DNA of 5,117 nucleotides from Rhizobiaceae bacterium (lineage in GTDB: Bacteria > Pseudomonadota > Alphaproteobacteria > Rhizobiales > Rhizobiaceae), in the NCBI GenBank assembly GCA_014380965.1, contig JACMIV010000208.1:1-5117 (forward strand), read 5' to 3'. The notes below the pieces were generated by a model. The model had not been told where the DNA came from. It was given only the letters and a program-made list of their open reading frames with translations, and did not search any database. Both the position numbers and the translations under genes were made by a program. Position 1 is the stretch's first letter. Every line of letters starts with the position of its first letter. Positions 5,003 to 5,117 of the stretch are shown here, piece after piece.

Positions 5003-5117
5003 CCCCTTCTCCCTGCACGCAGTGCGGGGAGAAGGTGCCCGAAGGGCGGATGAGGGGTGTGGTGCCGCTTGTGCTGGCGGGAATGTCGACTCGCGGATAG
5101 ACCACCCCTCATCCGGC
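5003..5117. repeat. RIME-like palindromic intergenic repeat, cut by the right edge
   Basis: The segment has the pattern I recall for rhizobial intergenic mosaic elements: a hairpin with CCTTCTCCC/GGGGAGAAGG arms, then GTGCCCGAAGGGC, then GGATGAGGGGTG. The last block (5048-5059) recurs as its exact reverse complement CACCCCTCATCC at 5103-5114, giving a 12-bp outer arm around a 43-bp centre. By symmetry the element should continue past the window, but this copy is cut. The family name rests on memory of the motif, not a search. It is noncoding and supports a Hyphomicrobiales origin. Confidence 0.72.
5005..5035 (+). terminator. Strong 13-bp hairpin within the RIME-like repeat, possible transcript end or stabiliser
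   Basis: Bases 5005-5017 pair with 5023-5035 (13 pairs, one of them a T-G wobble at 5014/5026) around a 5-base loop (5018-5022). It begins 24 bp after the xdhC-like stop. Without a following T run it is not a standard intrinsic terminator, but a stem this strong in the 3' region would probably affect transcript ends or stability. Confidence 0.45.

Overview
The window is high-GC bacterial chromosome with dense, short-gap gene packing, frequent GTG/TTG starts and strong G/C third-position bias. A palindromic repeat of the type I recall as common in rhizobial genomes lies at the right edge. Together these point to an alphaproteobacterium, probably of the Hyphomicrobiales (Rhizobiales). No rRNA, tRNA, CRISPR array or transposase gene was seen.

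Left part (1-1525, minus strand): a two-gene unit reading leftward. A secreted type I periplasmic solute-binding protein of the branched-chain amino acid (LivJ/LivK-like) class overlaps by 4 bases a P1/S58-family (DmpA/NylC-like) peptidase, which runs off the left edge. The peptidase start is GTG, so an ATG-only search would miss it. No ABC permease or ATPase gene is visible.

Middle (1526-1723): a 198-bp divergent intergenic region with three inverted repeats, two of which overlap so that only one could form at a time.

Right part (1724-4980, plus strand): a small flavin reductase-domain protein (TTG start), then a 160-bp gap with a GC-rich hairpin, then a tight cluster of a CoxD-like MoxR/AAA+ ATPase (GTG start), a CoxE-like VWA/MIDAS protein and a stand-alone N-terminal XdhC/CoxI domain. 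CoxD, CoxE and XdhC/CoxI relatives mature molybdenum hydroxylases (CO dehydrogenase and xanthine-dehydrogenase-like enzymes): the ATPase and VWA protein are thought to work as a remodelling pair on the apo-enzyme, and XdhC-type proteins handle the sulfurated molybdenum cofactor. The hydroxylase subunits and the XdhC Rossmann half are not in the window.

Right edge (about 5003-5117): a RIME-like palindromic repeat directly after the xdhC-like gene, cut by the window end.

I found no clearly new system. The points most worth checking are the overlapping hairpins at 1635-1682, the half-length XdhC next to a palindromic repeat, and the solute-binding protein/P1-peptidase pair.
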